Shown here in pieces: positions 54,093-64,000 of a DNA stretch of 64,000 bases. This DNA comes from Zarea fungicola (Eukaryota > Ascomycota > Sordariomycetes > Hypocreales > Cordycipitaceae), in contig FWCC01000066.1 of assembly GCA_900169235.1 (NCBI GenBank), forward strand, positions 62,001-126,000. Reading direction: 5' to 3'. The position numbers were made by a program, and so were the translations under genes. The notes under the pieces are model-generated. The model did no database searches and was not told the origin of the DNA. It was given only the letters and a program-made list of their open reading frames with translations. Every line of letters begins with the position of its first letter. Position 1 is the stretch's first letter.

Positions 54093-56631
54093 CAATTGAA
54101 GCTTAGGTGATATTGGCCGTCCCTCTTTCGTCCTGGAATGACAGCTACAGATTCAGGTGCACGGACTACGGAATGCTTCCAACCCACATAATACGAGTGT
54201 TCCAGAAGCTGGGGACGATGTGATACAACTGCTGGGGATGTTATGATGACTCCGCCACCAGCATCACGATGGCCAAAAAGGGAGCTCTGAGACAGAGATG
54301 AAAAAAAGCAAAGAAAGACTGCGGGAGGTGCCAAGAACGGTATCCGCCTTGCGAGTTGAGAAACAAGCTTTGAAAAATGTTTTGGAAGAATGGGCTTGTT
54401 GGCTTGGTTGGGCGGCGGTGACTGGATTCTTGACCGCCTCGGTTGGCCATTGCATCTGCAAGGCGTTTCGTCTGTTTTAGTTTATTTCCATTTTTTGCCT
54501 TGCGAGCCGTGGGACGGGGCGTCGGACTCGACAATCTTTAGGGCAAGGTCAATTTTGCCAATCAGGGCTAATTTTTTTTTTTCCTTTGTGAAGTTTGTTC
54601 TCTCGAGACAATAACAAACAAAAAGGCTGATCGTCAAAAGGGACCAAAACCTCCTGAGCAACGATGCGCCACTTTATGCAGGCATACCCGACCTTGGAGT
54701 GGTTGCCCCTGCACAGGAACCCAAGAACTCGCAAAAGAGCCTTGTGGAGACCAAAAGAGGAAAAGCGACGTCAATATTCCGTCGCAAGTGCATCCATAGT
54801 TGGTATCCATGCATCGAGGTGGTATTCTTGCTAGATGTGCAGTTTGTAGTGTGGTCGCGAAGGCCAAGGGCAGACGAGGTGTGGTGGAAGTCTGACGTGT
54901 TGAATCTCACACCAACCACATCAGCCATCTGGCTAAATTAGTGTGCTAAAATGGGCATGCGGCGCCCACCTGCTCATGCAATGCTTCCCGATGCGCCATT
55001 GGGCATTCATAGGAGCGGCCTTGACGGGACGTGTTGCATCTGATGGGATGAGTAGCGGCAGGCAGAGTACGGAGTAATGCAAGAGAATAGGCAGGTGCAT
55101 GAACCCCGAATTGCAGATGCAGCTCTGCGGATGCTGGCCATGACGATATTGGCGTGAGTTGTGTGTTTGGATGGCAGCGCTGCAGCGTACGAGGCGAGGC
55201 AGTAGTAGTCAGCCGGAACTGGTTGTCTGCATGGCTACGAAGGCAAGGCCGTGGGCCAAGACATTCCATCTTGGGTTTTGCTTCTTGTCCTCGGTGTAAA
55301 GGTGATCTGCGCGGGCGCTAGTGAGGGCGCTTTGGGTGCCCAAGTGCCGAGGGGTCCATGGCGGGAAGGCTGTAGTAGTCATAAAGGGCCAAAGGGCGTA
55401 TCAAAGTATCAAGGTCAGGACATCTGTAGCAATGCCTGCTGGTATGGCCATGTATGGAGTATTCCGTTCTAGTTTACAAATCGAGATTCCATGCATAATG
55501 TCTGAGCCGCGAGTTCATTCATAAATTTCATACTGGACCAGTTGTGCTGCATGACTTTGGCGCGGGGTACGAGCTAGAGATGCAATATATTGAATGGCGT
55601 CAGCTAGAGCGGCGTCGATGCGAGCAACTTTCGGACCGAGATGGTATAGCTGTAGTTGTTGCAATGCAAGCAAGGTAAGTGTCAGGTCATCCCACATAAG
55701 CACGTCGTTTGCGGCAAGCTGCAAGTTGCGAGCTACTGGGGGATATTTCTGGCGGGCTCGTTTGGTCGTTTGGTCGTTTGGTCTGGTTACAGGCGCCGAG
55801 ATGGAAGGTTTGTTGCGTTTCAGTACATCATGAGACCCAAGGGGTCGGAATGGTATGCGAGACTTGGTAGAGCGAGTCTTGTAGAGAGGGTGCAGAAGAT
55901 GTGTAACACATCGTGGCTTTGATGGTGGAGCAGGAGTGGTCGGGAAGGATAGATGAAGGAAGCCGGGCCATTTCTCCGTATCTGATTAGTATCTGATTAG
56001 CAGTTGTTGCACGGCTGGGCAGACTGTGGATAATAAAAATAACAAGAGTCATTGGGCAGGGGTGGTGGTTGGTGAGGCGGCGGGTTTCCACCCGTCGCAG
56101 CTGTGGCTTTTTTAATTTTTTGATTGGAGGAGAGGAAGGCTGGTTTAAAGTGTCGGCGGTGGTGTAGCAAATGCAGCTCCAATATCTTGCATGGGAAGAG
56201 GGTCCTGGATGGACGGGATGAATTGGTGAAGAGGGTGGAGATGAATTTGGTACATATGCCATGGTGGTGATGGATGTTGCTCGAGGTGGCGACGTTTGCA
56301 GGAGGCCTTTTGGACCTTTGCCAGTAACGTATAACTTGGTAGAGGTGCAGAGTCGAGGTGCAGATAATTTAGTGGTGCAGGAGTCCAATGTGCAGTGTCC
56401 AGTGACAAGAAGCCACTGAAGCCACCAGAATGGAAGTGGTGTTGGCGCTGGGAGAGCAATAGCGGACCAGCAGCACTGGAAAGTGTTGGTGGCTTCGTTT
56501 TAGCGTCGTCTGTGGGCGGTTTTAGCGGCCTGGAAGAACTGCTACAGCACCCAGCAGCACCCAAGGGCAAAAGTGTCTCTCGGGGAGGATCCGTTTTAAT
56601 TGGGCGTTACTAGTCCCTACAGGTAGTAGCC

Positions 56632-56655
56632 TGCCACTGCCACTGCCACTGCCAC
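56632..56655. repeat. Hexanucleotide repeat TGCCAC x4
   Basis: Four perfect copies of TGCCAC in intergenic DNA. Confidence 0.9.
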
Positions 56656-56744
56656 TGAATACCAGTACCAGCAAGTTACGTGCTGCCACTCCATACAGTT
56701 CTCCAGCCACCTTGTAAATGCCAGTTGTGCCTGGCCTTTTCCTT

Positions 56745-56771
56745 CCTTTGCTGCCTTTGCTGCCTTTGCTG
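56745..56771. repeat. 9-bp repeat CCTTTGCTG x3
   Basis: Three perfect copies in intergenic DNA, followed by a partial fourth. Confidence 0.9.
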
Positions 56772-57980
56772 CCTTTCCAGCCCTCGTTACCATTTCCTGC
56801 CATTACCGTGATCCCCGCCACTTTGGCCACTTGCCACCTTCATTCCTGTCAGTCTACTCCGTATTGTCCTCGCTCTCAGCCATCTCCCGTCACTCACAAA
56901 TCCTACTACTGGTAGGTCGTGAATAAAAACCCCAAGCAACTTTAGGCCTGCTCCACCCCTCCACACAAGCTTGCTCAAGCTCGCTCGCACGCACGTTTTC
57001 ACGTCTTCACGCTCCACGCACGCCCTGCGCCTTCACGCTACACGCCTCCTCCCCGCCCAAATAGGAGGGTACCTGACTCCCGTCTTGATTCTCCCGCTGT
57101 AACCACACTACTTTTGGACATGTTCCATGTACACTGCACTACCTTGCCGGCCTCATGCAAGCCTCTGTCAAGCCTCTGTCACCAGCCAGTCACTCACTAA
57201 AATAACTAGTTAATACTGAGAGGTAGGTAACTGGTTGATGATTGACAGTCTTGCTTTCTTTTTGCGTTGCCCCCAAATCTAAACTCGTTTACTCCGTGCT
57301 CCCTCCGTACGCACCTATTCACATTCCTCGTCTTTGCATATTTGCTTTGCCGCACAAACTTGCAACATTTTATTTCTCGGCTACTGGCACAAAATAAAAA
57401 TAAAAGGCGCCTAGTCTAACCGTCAGCGGTCCCGTCTGTCCACTTCTTCTCCAGACCCCGGCCAGGGGAAATATACGGTCAGCGATTTCTGCTTCTGCCT
57501 GGGCCTTTTTCTTCCTCGCCCGAGCGCCTAATCTAGCGGCACCGCACACAATCTTAATTTTTTTGGCCGTCTTCTCCTGCTCTACCTCCTTCTCTTGTGT
57601 AGTTCCTCTTTTCTGTCTCGCCGCCTCCGATATTGATTCCTCGCCTCCTCGTTTGTATGGCAGCTTTCTGCGTCGAGTCATCGCCTAATTTCCTCCCTCT
57701 CCGCTGACTGTCTTCTTACGTTGCCTCTGTCGCCACCCCTGTTCGTCGACTCACCAAGATATTGCTCGCACCGGTTCACATGCTCAAACAGCCCATGAAT
57801 CACGCCGTCTGTCGCCTTGTGCACCAATAAAATAGTCGTTTAATCACCGTCGTTCGCCAGAAGCACGTCCCTGCTGCCTCGTCATTTCGCCCACGTCCGC
57901 CCGTCGTCACCCCTTTGCCCGCTCCAGGTCCTTTTCGTCGCAAGCTTGCCGTCCCTCTGTCTCTCGGCGCGCTGCCCGTC

Positions 57981-60900
57981 ATGGCGGCCCAATCTGACCA
58001 TGGCCCCAAATCCTCTCCAGTATATGAAGCCGATCAGGCCATGCTGCGACTCCTTCAGCAACAGCATGCCCGTCATATGCCCCAACCTCTGCCGCCGCCG
58101 TCCTTGTCGTCCACTACAACCCTCACTCCCAACAGCAGCAGCAACAATAGTACCACTACCACTACCAACAACACTATCAACACCACTTCCAACACCACCA
58201 ACAACACTGCCAACACCGCTTCCAGCACCAACAGCAGCAACAACACCAACACAAACAATACCAACAATAACAACACCAACAACACCAACACCAACAACAC
58301 CAACACCACCGACACCGCTACCCACCGCAGCCCCGTGGCTTTTGCACCTGCAGAAAGCCAAGACGCTGTCCGCAGACCCGCCAGGGAGGTAGTCCCTTGC
58401 CTGCCAAGATCCCAGACCCTCAAGCGTCAGCAGTCTGAGCGCAGAGACAACTTGACTCCGGCAGAAATGCTCCCCCAGGAGCGCCGAGTCCCTTCTTCCG
58501 ACGTCAAATCACCCTTCAGCTTCGCCACCTCGGGCCGTGATGTCGCCCACTCCTTTGCTACCCCGAGCGCATATGGTTCCGCCTACGGCTCTGCCTATGA
58601 CCACTACAGCGACCTCGCCTTTTCCGCCACATCATCCCCCATTGACATGGAGCACGCCGACGACCACGACGACTTCCCCCCCGACGACGAACCACCCAGG
58701 AAGGCGCCCATCCCCGTACCCACGCCCGACTTTTCCAAGGGCGTCGTTCTCATCCCGGGCACCAATCTGCCAGACACCACCAACATGCCCCCTGACGAGT
58801 ATGACGCTCTCATTCAATCCGAACTCGAGAATGTTTGGATCCTAAACCTCAGCATGCACTTCCGTGACCGCTCCAAGAGGGAAAAGTTCTTTGTCACCTA
58901 TCGCGAAAGAGACACCATCTGGCGCCGCGTCACCATTTCTTTGGACTATCGACTCGCCCCCCCGGATTCCCTCGAGGGCGAGCTCTCCACCATGAAGCTC
59001 CAGAGAGACAAGAGCGCCAAGATATACGAGGCCATCCGTGATTCCTTGCCCGACATTCAATTCTACGACACGGCCACAAACCTCAAGCTGCAAACCAGCG
59101 ACGGACGCTTGCACGTACATGTCGTCGAGGATGGTAATGTGAGTAACCCCCAAATGACTGCCCTCTGCACTAATCCCACTAACCAATTTAATTTAATATC
59201 TAGGAAAAAATTGACTATCCCCGAGCTGATGGTCTGCAGTATTTGAATTGTTGGCTCGTCAAGGAAAGTGACATTGCCTTTGACTCTCACATCTCTGGCT
59301 TTGTCTACAAGGTTCGTGTCAACGGTGAAGTCTTTGTCAAGAAGGAAGTGCCCGGCAGCGAGACAGTCGAGGAATTCCTCTACGAAATCCATGCCCTGCA
59401 CAGCCTACAGTTCTCTAATAATGTCATTCGATTCCGGGGTCTCGTCACCGATGACGAGGGCAAGCACGTCAAGGCCCTACTCATCGACTACTCCTCCAAG
59501 GGCGCCCTCGCCGACAGAATCTACGACGAGTGCAAGCAGCACTATCTTGGGATCCCATGGCGCAAACGCGAGCGCTGGGCCCGTCAGATTATCCAAGGAC
59601 TCGCTGACATCCATGAGTCGGGCTTTGTCCAGGGCGACCTGACCCTTACCAACGTCGTCATTGACGAAAAGGATGACGCAAGAATCATCGACGTCAACCG
59701 CCGTGGTTGTCCGCTCAACTGGGAGCCCCCCGAGGTCAAGGTCCTCACCGACAATAATCAACGCATCTCACTCTACGTCGGCGTCAAGTCGGATCTTTTC
59801 CAGCTCGGCATGGTTCTCTGGGCTCTTGCCATGGAGGAAGACGAACCCGAGCACCAGGGCAGGCCTCTACTTCTCGGGCCCGAGGTCAACATTCCGGACT
59901 GGTATCGTCAAATCACAGAGATCTGCCTCAGCCACGACCCACGATCTCGCCTACAGGCCACGCAGCTGCTCACCATGATTCCGGACCCAACCTTGGCCCC
60001 CGCCTATAGCCGCGTCGCCTCCCGGCCCGCCGTGGAGCAGAGCTCTTCCCCCCGTGAGCTTTCTGGCGAAACTGCGCGCAACAGCGAAACCAAGGACAGC
60101 CTGAAGATTTTCCCAACTCGTGGTCGGTCGCCGCCGAGCCCCATGCCCAGCGACTCTTCCCGTCAGCAGAAAACCGGCTGGGCTGCAAATCTGTCGATCC
60201 CGGCCTCGTACGACGATGTGGCGGCCCGAGCCAAGAGCTACCTGGAGGCCAACCTACAAAGGAACTCGATGCCAACTCCGGAATATGATTTGCTGAGCGC
60301 ACAACCCACCAATTTGGACCGAACCAGATCAAGGGAAGCAGAACGGAGCTTCCTCGACGATGCAAGCAAGGCTTCTGCAACTCCACCAGCATCCATGTCG
60401 GCAGTCGGCCCTCCCAAGGAAGTAAGCTACTTGCCCTCGGCCGACAGCGGTATATTTATGCCTACAATCAACGACGAAACGGTCCTCAAACTTGGAAGCA
60501 CCGCGCAGCCCACCACTCTTACGCAAACAATTCACACCGAGTTGCTCAATGACTTGCAGTGCAATGGGGCAGCAAAGTCTGCACTGCAGGCGATTCTCGG
60601 CCTGAATGGCGCCAGCTCTTCCACCTTTACCCGGGATGCCGCCGAGCTCGACGACAATGCGAGCGTGACGGCAGCATCCTGGATATCGCGCACCTCCACT
60701 CCAGATGGCGAGATGGATGGTGAAATGGACGGCGGCGCACAGCTTGGACGAAGCGACACTGCGTTTAGCGCCATTGATACGCATTTTGCGCGACCCGCAT
60801 ACCCGGACACGTCCAAACCCGCCATGACCACCGTGATTGACACACCAGTCACCACTCTCGAAAACCACTTTCTACATAAGCCAAACGGCACCCTTGCCGG

Positions 60901-61021
60901 TCTTGGAACTGGGCATGGTATGGCCGCCCCTCTACTCGCCGACCTGAACCCCGATATACACTTTGACAGCGCCCTGTGGCCCGATGCCACGCGACGGTTC
61001 ATGACTGGCGCAAAATCTTGA
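57981..61021 (+). CDS. Atypical protein kinase-like protein with long disordered arms
   Basis: Two exons, 57981-59138 and 59204-61021, 991 aa (donor GTGAGT, branch CACTAACC). The first true ATG is 57981 (MAAQSDHGPKSSPVYEADQ). Residues about 50-114 are an Asn/Thr/Ser low-complexity tract. Residues about 290-390 form a conserved-looking N-domain (DEYDALIQSELENVWILNLS, HFRDRSKREKFFVTYRERD, TIWRRVTISLDYRLAPPDSL). The kinase-like domain (about 410-680) keeps a Lys (VFVKKE, 432/433), a helix-C Glu (FLYEIHAL) and the catalytic-loop Asp and Asn (GDLTLTN, 531 and 536), but HRD is replaced by VQGD and DFG by DVN (549-551). The C-terminal third is disordered and Ser/Pro-rich. It is either a divergent active kinase or a pseudokinase. 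Partner and pathway are unknown; no membrane segment is present. Confidence 0.85.
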
Positions 61022-62018
61022 AATTTTTCTTCTTCTTTCACATTGTTACGGCATTCATTGTTATGGCGTTGGAACTGAGATCAAAGCAACATACGATAAT
61101 TGTAACACCATTTTGCGACATACCAATGTATAGGTAGAATGACCACCAACCACCACATGCTCGGCGGGCAACTGTTTTTGAGCGTAAATTTTCTTTTTTT
61201 TTTGTCACTTTTGGCATATGATATGATGAAATGAACGGACCATGATATTGCTAGATTTTGCGCGCGTTTATTTTCAGGATTATACCATATTACTTTTTAG
61301 TAGCTATTACTATTACTTTACACACGCACCAGCTTGCCATTTTCTTTTGTTTTTACCAATAAAATTTATTATTATTTTAATTTCTTGAAATTTGGATGTG
61401 TCGGTACGTGAATCTATATCAGAAATGTCTGTTGAACATGATTGAACAACGCCAGAGGACGGCAAGGCGGGAGGACGGGAGGACGGCAAGGCGGGACGTG
61501 CCGCACTCCACACATTCGCATGGTTCCCGAGGTGGGCAGATCATTACTCAATGTGACTATTTAATATGCCTCATGTAAACTATATAGCGCAACCACAGAG
61601 TGGTGTGATTCGATGCATAAAAATATGTACACACGCTGTGATGGGGGGTAAACTTGTACGGGGATTAAATTCTGCCATGGAATTTATGGATGTGCCCTTT
61701 TTTGTTCGCTTGGGTGGGAAGCCTCGTAAGCCGGGCTGAATTTTCACAAATCGTCTTTCTTCATCTCGTTTCTTATTCGTATGCCTCTCTGTGCCTTATT
61801 TGTCTGTCCTGTTCTTCATGTAGCTTATTGAATTAATGTAACTAATTGATATAGTTGAAATCACTAATGAATGCCAATACCGATGGATGCCAATTAAACC
61901 AGCTCCTCAAAGGAAAGGAAAGAAAAGAAAAAAAAGCGAAGGAACTGATATTGTAGACAATTTTAAAGCAATGCTGTAGAAAACTATATTATGCCTATCC
62001 TTTCCAGGTCCTTATATT
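61022..62018. other. Convergent intergenic region
   Basis: 3' UTRs of the kinase-like gene and of the 172-aa gene. AT-rich, with a G-rich imperfect repeat around 61456-61497 (GGACGGCAAGGCGGGA twice, with an extra GGACGG between). No gene was seen. Confidence 0.5.
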
Positions 62019-62537
62019 TTAGTTCTCGGTCCAATACAACGTCGGCACCAAAGTTGGGTTGCTTTGGTAAAGCACCTCCATGACGGCATCATAGTCAAAC
62101 TCGCCCTTTTTGAAGTTATCAACGACGACCTTTGCGTCCTTTGTGTATTTCGCGTCGGCAGCGACAAACTCTGATTCCCACCAGTCCTCATCCAGGATGA
62201 GCGGGAGGTAGTTCTCGCCGCTCGTCGGGTCGTTGATGCCCTCCAAAAAGGTTGCAAATTTGGCATACGACTTATCTGGCTGAAGCCAGTACACCAGGCC
62301 CTGCTTTTCTTTGCGCAGGATCAGAGACTTGTACTCTTCGTCAAACTCGAGGTATTTGTCAGGTCGGCTTCGTGCCTCCAGCATCTCCTCTCGGTTGGCA
62401 GGGAACAGCCAGCTTCTCTTGTCGCCGAAAAAGAAGATTGCGTTGTCGAGCACCTCGGCGGGTATGGTTTTGTACTGCTTTGAGAGAAAGGTTGCGCTCA
62501 GAAAGATGTAGCGGCGCTTGTCGAGCAAATCAGCCAT
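62019..62537 (-). CDS. Uncharacterised 172-aa soluble protein
   Basis: One frame of 172 aa from MADLLDKRRYIFLSATFLSK to PTLVPTLYWTEN. It is rich in aromatic and charged residues (LDNAIFFFGDKRSWLFPANR, GLVYWLQPDKSYAKFATFLE, LILDEDWWESEFVAADAKYT), without signal peptide or membrane helix, so it looks like a compact cytosolic domain. I do not recognise the family. The segment LPLILDEDWWESEF is distinctive and would be a good search probe. The clean frame and well-placed ATG (context TCAGCCATGAT on the complement) support a real gene. Confidence 0.72.
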   Translation of the reverse strand: MADLLDKRRYIFLSATFLSKQYKTIPAEVLDNAIFFFGDKRSWLFPANREEMLEARSRPDKYLEFDEEYKSLILRKEKQGLVYWLQPDKSYAKFATFLEGINDPTSGENYLPLILDEDWWESEFVAADAKYTKDAKVVVDNFKKGEFDYDAVMEVLYQSNPTLVPTLYWTEN

Positions 62538-63721
62538 GATGACGGGTTTCTTTGGTCAATGTAGCGACTAGTTTGTCAAGTTTTAAAGAAGGTCTTGGGA
62601 TGCAAAAAGTGTAGTCCCTGAATCACTTTACAGGAGAGAGGTGCCGGGATATAGAGGCCTATTTATAGAGAATTTGAGTTGTAACATACAGCCAAGTAAT
62701 GGGTCATCCTATACGCAAAGTATCATGTGAGAGCTGCTTCTTGCATGGCTACTGTAACGTATGTGACGTGGCCGTTTTTTCTTTTTTTTAACGGGGGAGA
62801 GGGGCCCTCTTGTGCGAACGTGCCTTTTACATCATCAGATGCTGTTGTGAAACATGATGTGACAGCTTCTTTCCTTTTCTCCTTGTTCCCCTCCTTTTTT
62901 GCTTTTTTCTTTCTCCTTTTCTCTCTCTCTTTTCAAAACCAGGACAGTACTGCTTCGTAATGAAATGCAAAAAACTTGAGGCTTGTCGGGTAGAAAGCCG
63001 GTTGGAAAACCGTATTTTGCCTGCCTGATTCAGTAGTAGAAGTCTCTTTGCCATATATAGCACGGAGTAGATATTCCAGCTTTGGTATTCTGGGAGGGGT
63101 TTTGATGCTTGGAAACTCCAGCTTAGCGCTTATTCGCAACTCCATCATGACAATGGTTGGCGAAGCACAATGCTCGAGTTTCAGCTCCTGCAGTGACGCC
63201 ACATCTTGGCCTATTTGAGTTCTGCTTGCGGCACTGCATATAGTTTAGTGTCTCCATTGGAAGAGAATCTGTCCGATCACTACGCTCATTTTGCTGTACG
63301 CATTCTACTGCATAAATTATTTACTTGTATTGGAAGGAGATAGGCAGATATAATATGCGCCCGCTTCTTTTTTCTTAGCCAAACAACAATATTGCACTAT
63401 ACGTAGAAAAAGCTCTGTATAGCGCTCCAAAATGGTCCCATGCTTGACATTCTGGTCCAAAAATGGAGACATAAAATGTTAAAAAAAAAAAAAAAAGGCG
63501 TACTGGCCAATTTCAGGAGACTCTAGTCCGTAGGAGAAGTTTGACGGGACCCTGAAATTCTGATATCTAGTCCTATGTACTAGGATAATTACAGAATCAC
63601 TTTATAGAAATTCGGCACGGGGTGGCAACAATGATCAAGTACGTACACATATTACTTTACACCACGCATTCTTCCGTTTATTATCAAGCAAGACATTGAG
63701 TTTAATTTAAAATAGGCTATA
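62538..63721. other. Intergenic region near the right edge
   Basis: Promoter side of the 172-aa gene and 3' side of the edge gene. It contains a strong pyrimidine tract (about 62870-62938), an A run (63480-63496) and a near-match of the TACGGAGTA motif (63060-63070). No gene was accepted. Confidence 0.5.
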
Positions 63722-64000
63722 CTACGAGTTTGCGTCCCATGCCCTTGTTCCCATTATCCCAACGACAATTGTCGCTGCAGTCAACCACCAACTTGCAATC
63801 CCAAATGCACTTTGAATGTCCTGCTTCAAGATCGCCCAGAGGATACCAAACAGTAAGCTGCCAAGGACAAAAAGTACTCCTATAATTACAAATATTTTTA
63901 TGACATCCCAGCCTTCCTTATAGCATACACCCCATGCCTCTATTGACTCTACATCCTCTGCCTTGACAATTCCGCTGGTTCTCTTTGGAAATTGTCGCAA
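63722..64000 (-). CDS. C-terminal part of a two-TM membrane protein, cut by the window edge
   Basis: The frame is open at the right edge and ends at TAG (63722-63724); 92 residues are visible. After RTSGIVKAEDVESIEAWGVC come KEGWDVIKIFVIIGVLFVLG and a second helix (SWWLTAATIVVGIMGTRAWD) around a loop with ILKQDIQSAFGIA. The pattern 'KEGWD - helix - FGILWA - QxxFGIASWW - helix' is frequent at the C-terminus of large uncharacterised proteins of filamentous fungi as I remember them; no function is known to me. The N-terminus lies outside the window. Confidence 0.65.
   Translation of the reverse strand: MRQFPKRTSGIVKAEDVESIEAWGVCYKEGWDVIKIFVIIGVLFVLGSLLFGILWAILKQDIQSAFGIASWWLTAATIVVGIMGTRAWDANS

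Larger units (their letters stand above)
53350..57980. other. 4.6-kb region without a firm gene, upstream of the kinase-like gene
   Basis: Holds the 3' UTR of Lon, an 82-bp tandem duplication (53929-54092), a 14-bp repeat ACACAAGTAACTAT around 53619-53655, TACGGAGTA/TACTCCGTA at 55068 and 56855, a TGCCAC repeat (56632-56655) and a CCTTTGCTG repeat (56745-56771). The last kilobase is pyrimidine-rich and is probably the long leader of the kinase-like gene. Minus-strand ORFs near 54241-54534 and 55828-56570 are low-complexity and not accepted. A non-coding transcript is possible but cannot be shown. Confidence 0.5.

Noticed and set aside
56145..56570. 141-aa minus-strand frame
   Set aside because: Low-complexity Ser/Pro/His sequence in intergenic DNA.
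1..64000. CRISPR arrays, bacterial operons, tRNA or rRNA genes
   Set aside because: None seen; gene structure is that of a fungal nuclear genome.

Overview
The window is nuclear DNA of a filamentous ascomycete, most likely a sordariomycete of the Hypocreales type. The support is many short introns (about 48-84 bp) with GTRNGT donors, CTAAC/CTGAC branch points and close AG acceptors, Kozak-like starts, and the gene content: FMP27/BLTP2, Tao3/PAG1, mitochondrial Lon, Dim1, CYP504 and UstYa. The species cannot be told from the sequence. Two runs of N (72 and 84 bases) sit inside repetitive coding sequence. No tRNA, rRNA, CRISPR array or intact transposon was seen.

Layout. 1-23 kb is mostly a conserved core block: the N-terminal part of an FMP27/BLTP2 lipid-transfer protein (runs off the left edge), a Tim17-like mitochondrial membrane protein, eIF4B (with a probable 6-nt microexon), a CYP504 phenylacetate hydroxylase, an unrecognised 216-aa protein, the 2607-aa RAM-network scaffold Tao3/PAG1, the U5 snRNP protein Dim1/Dib1, and an Rrg7-like PD-(D/E)XK protein whose polyQ tract is gapped.

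23-46 kb is an accessory, secondary-metabolism-like block. It holds a secreted protein of unknown function, an arylsulfotransferase-family membrane protein, a single-module NRPS-like enzyme (A-T-TE), a PAPS-type sulfotransferase, a UstYa-family oxidase, a secreted repeat-peptide precursor with Kex2 sites, a secreted SET-domain protein, a short charged protein, a bacterial-type solute-binding protein, a class B flavin monooxygenase and a Cys-rich GPI-anchored protein. The highlight is the divergent pair at 33.4-35.5 kb: UstYa (both HxxHC motifs) faces a precursor that repeats YTPVKYFGEAARR between dibasic sites. This is the architecture of a dikaritin-type RiPP pathway, with a core peptide I do not recognise. 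The repeats differ only at synonymous sites, so the peptide itself appears to be under selection.

46-50 kb and 53.3-58 kb are long stretches without a supportable gene; they flank mitochondrial Lon protease (PIM1). 58-64 kb carries a large atypical kinase-like protein, a 172-aa conserved-looking unknown and the C-terminal end of a two-TM membrane protein that runs off the right edge. A 9-bp motif, TACGGAGTA, occurs at least six times in the intergenic DNA across the whole window.
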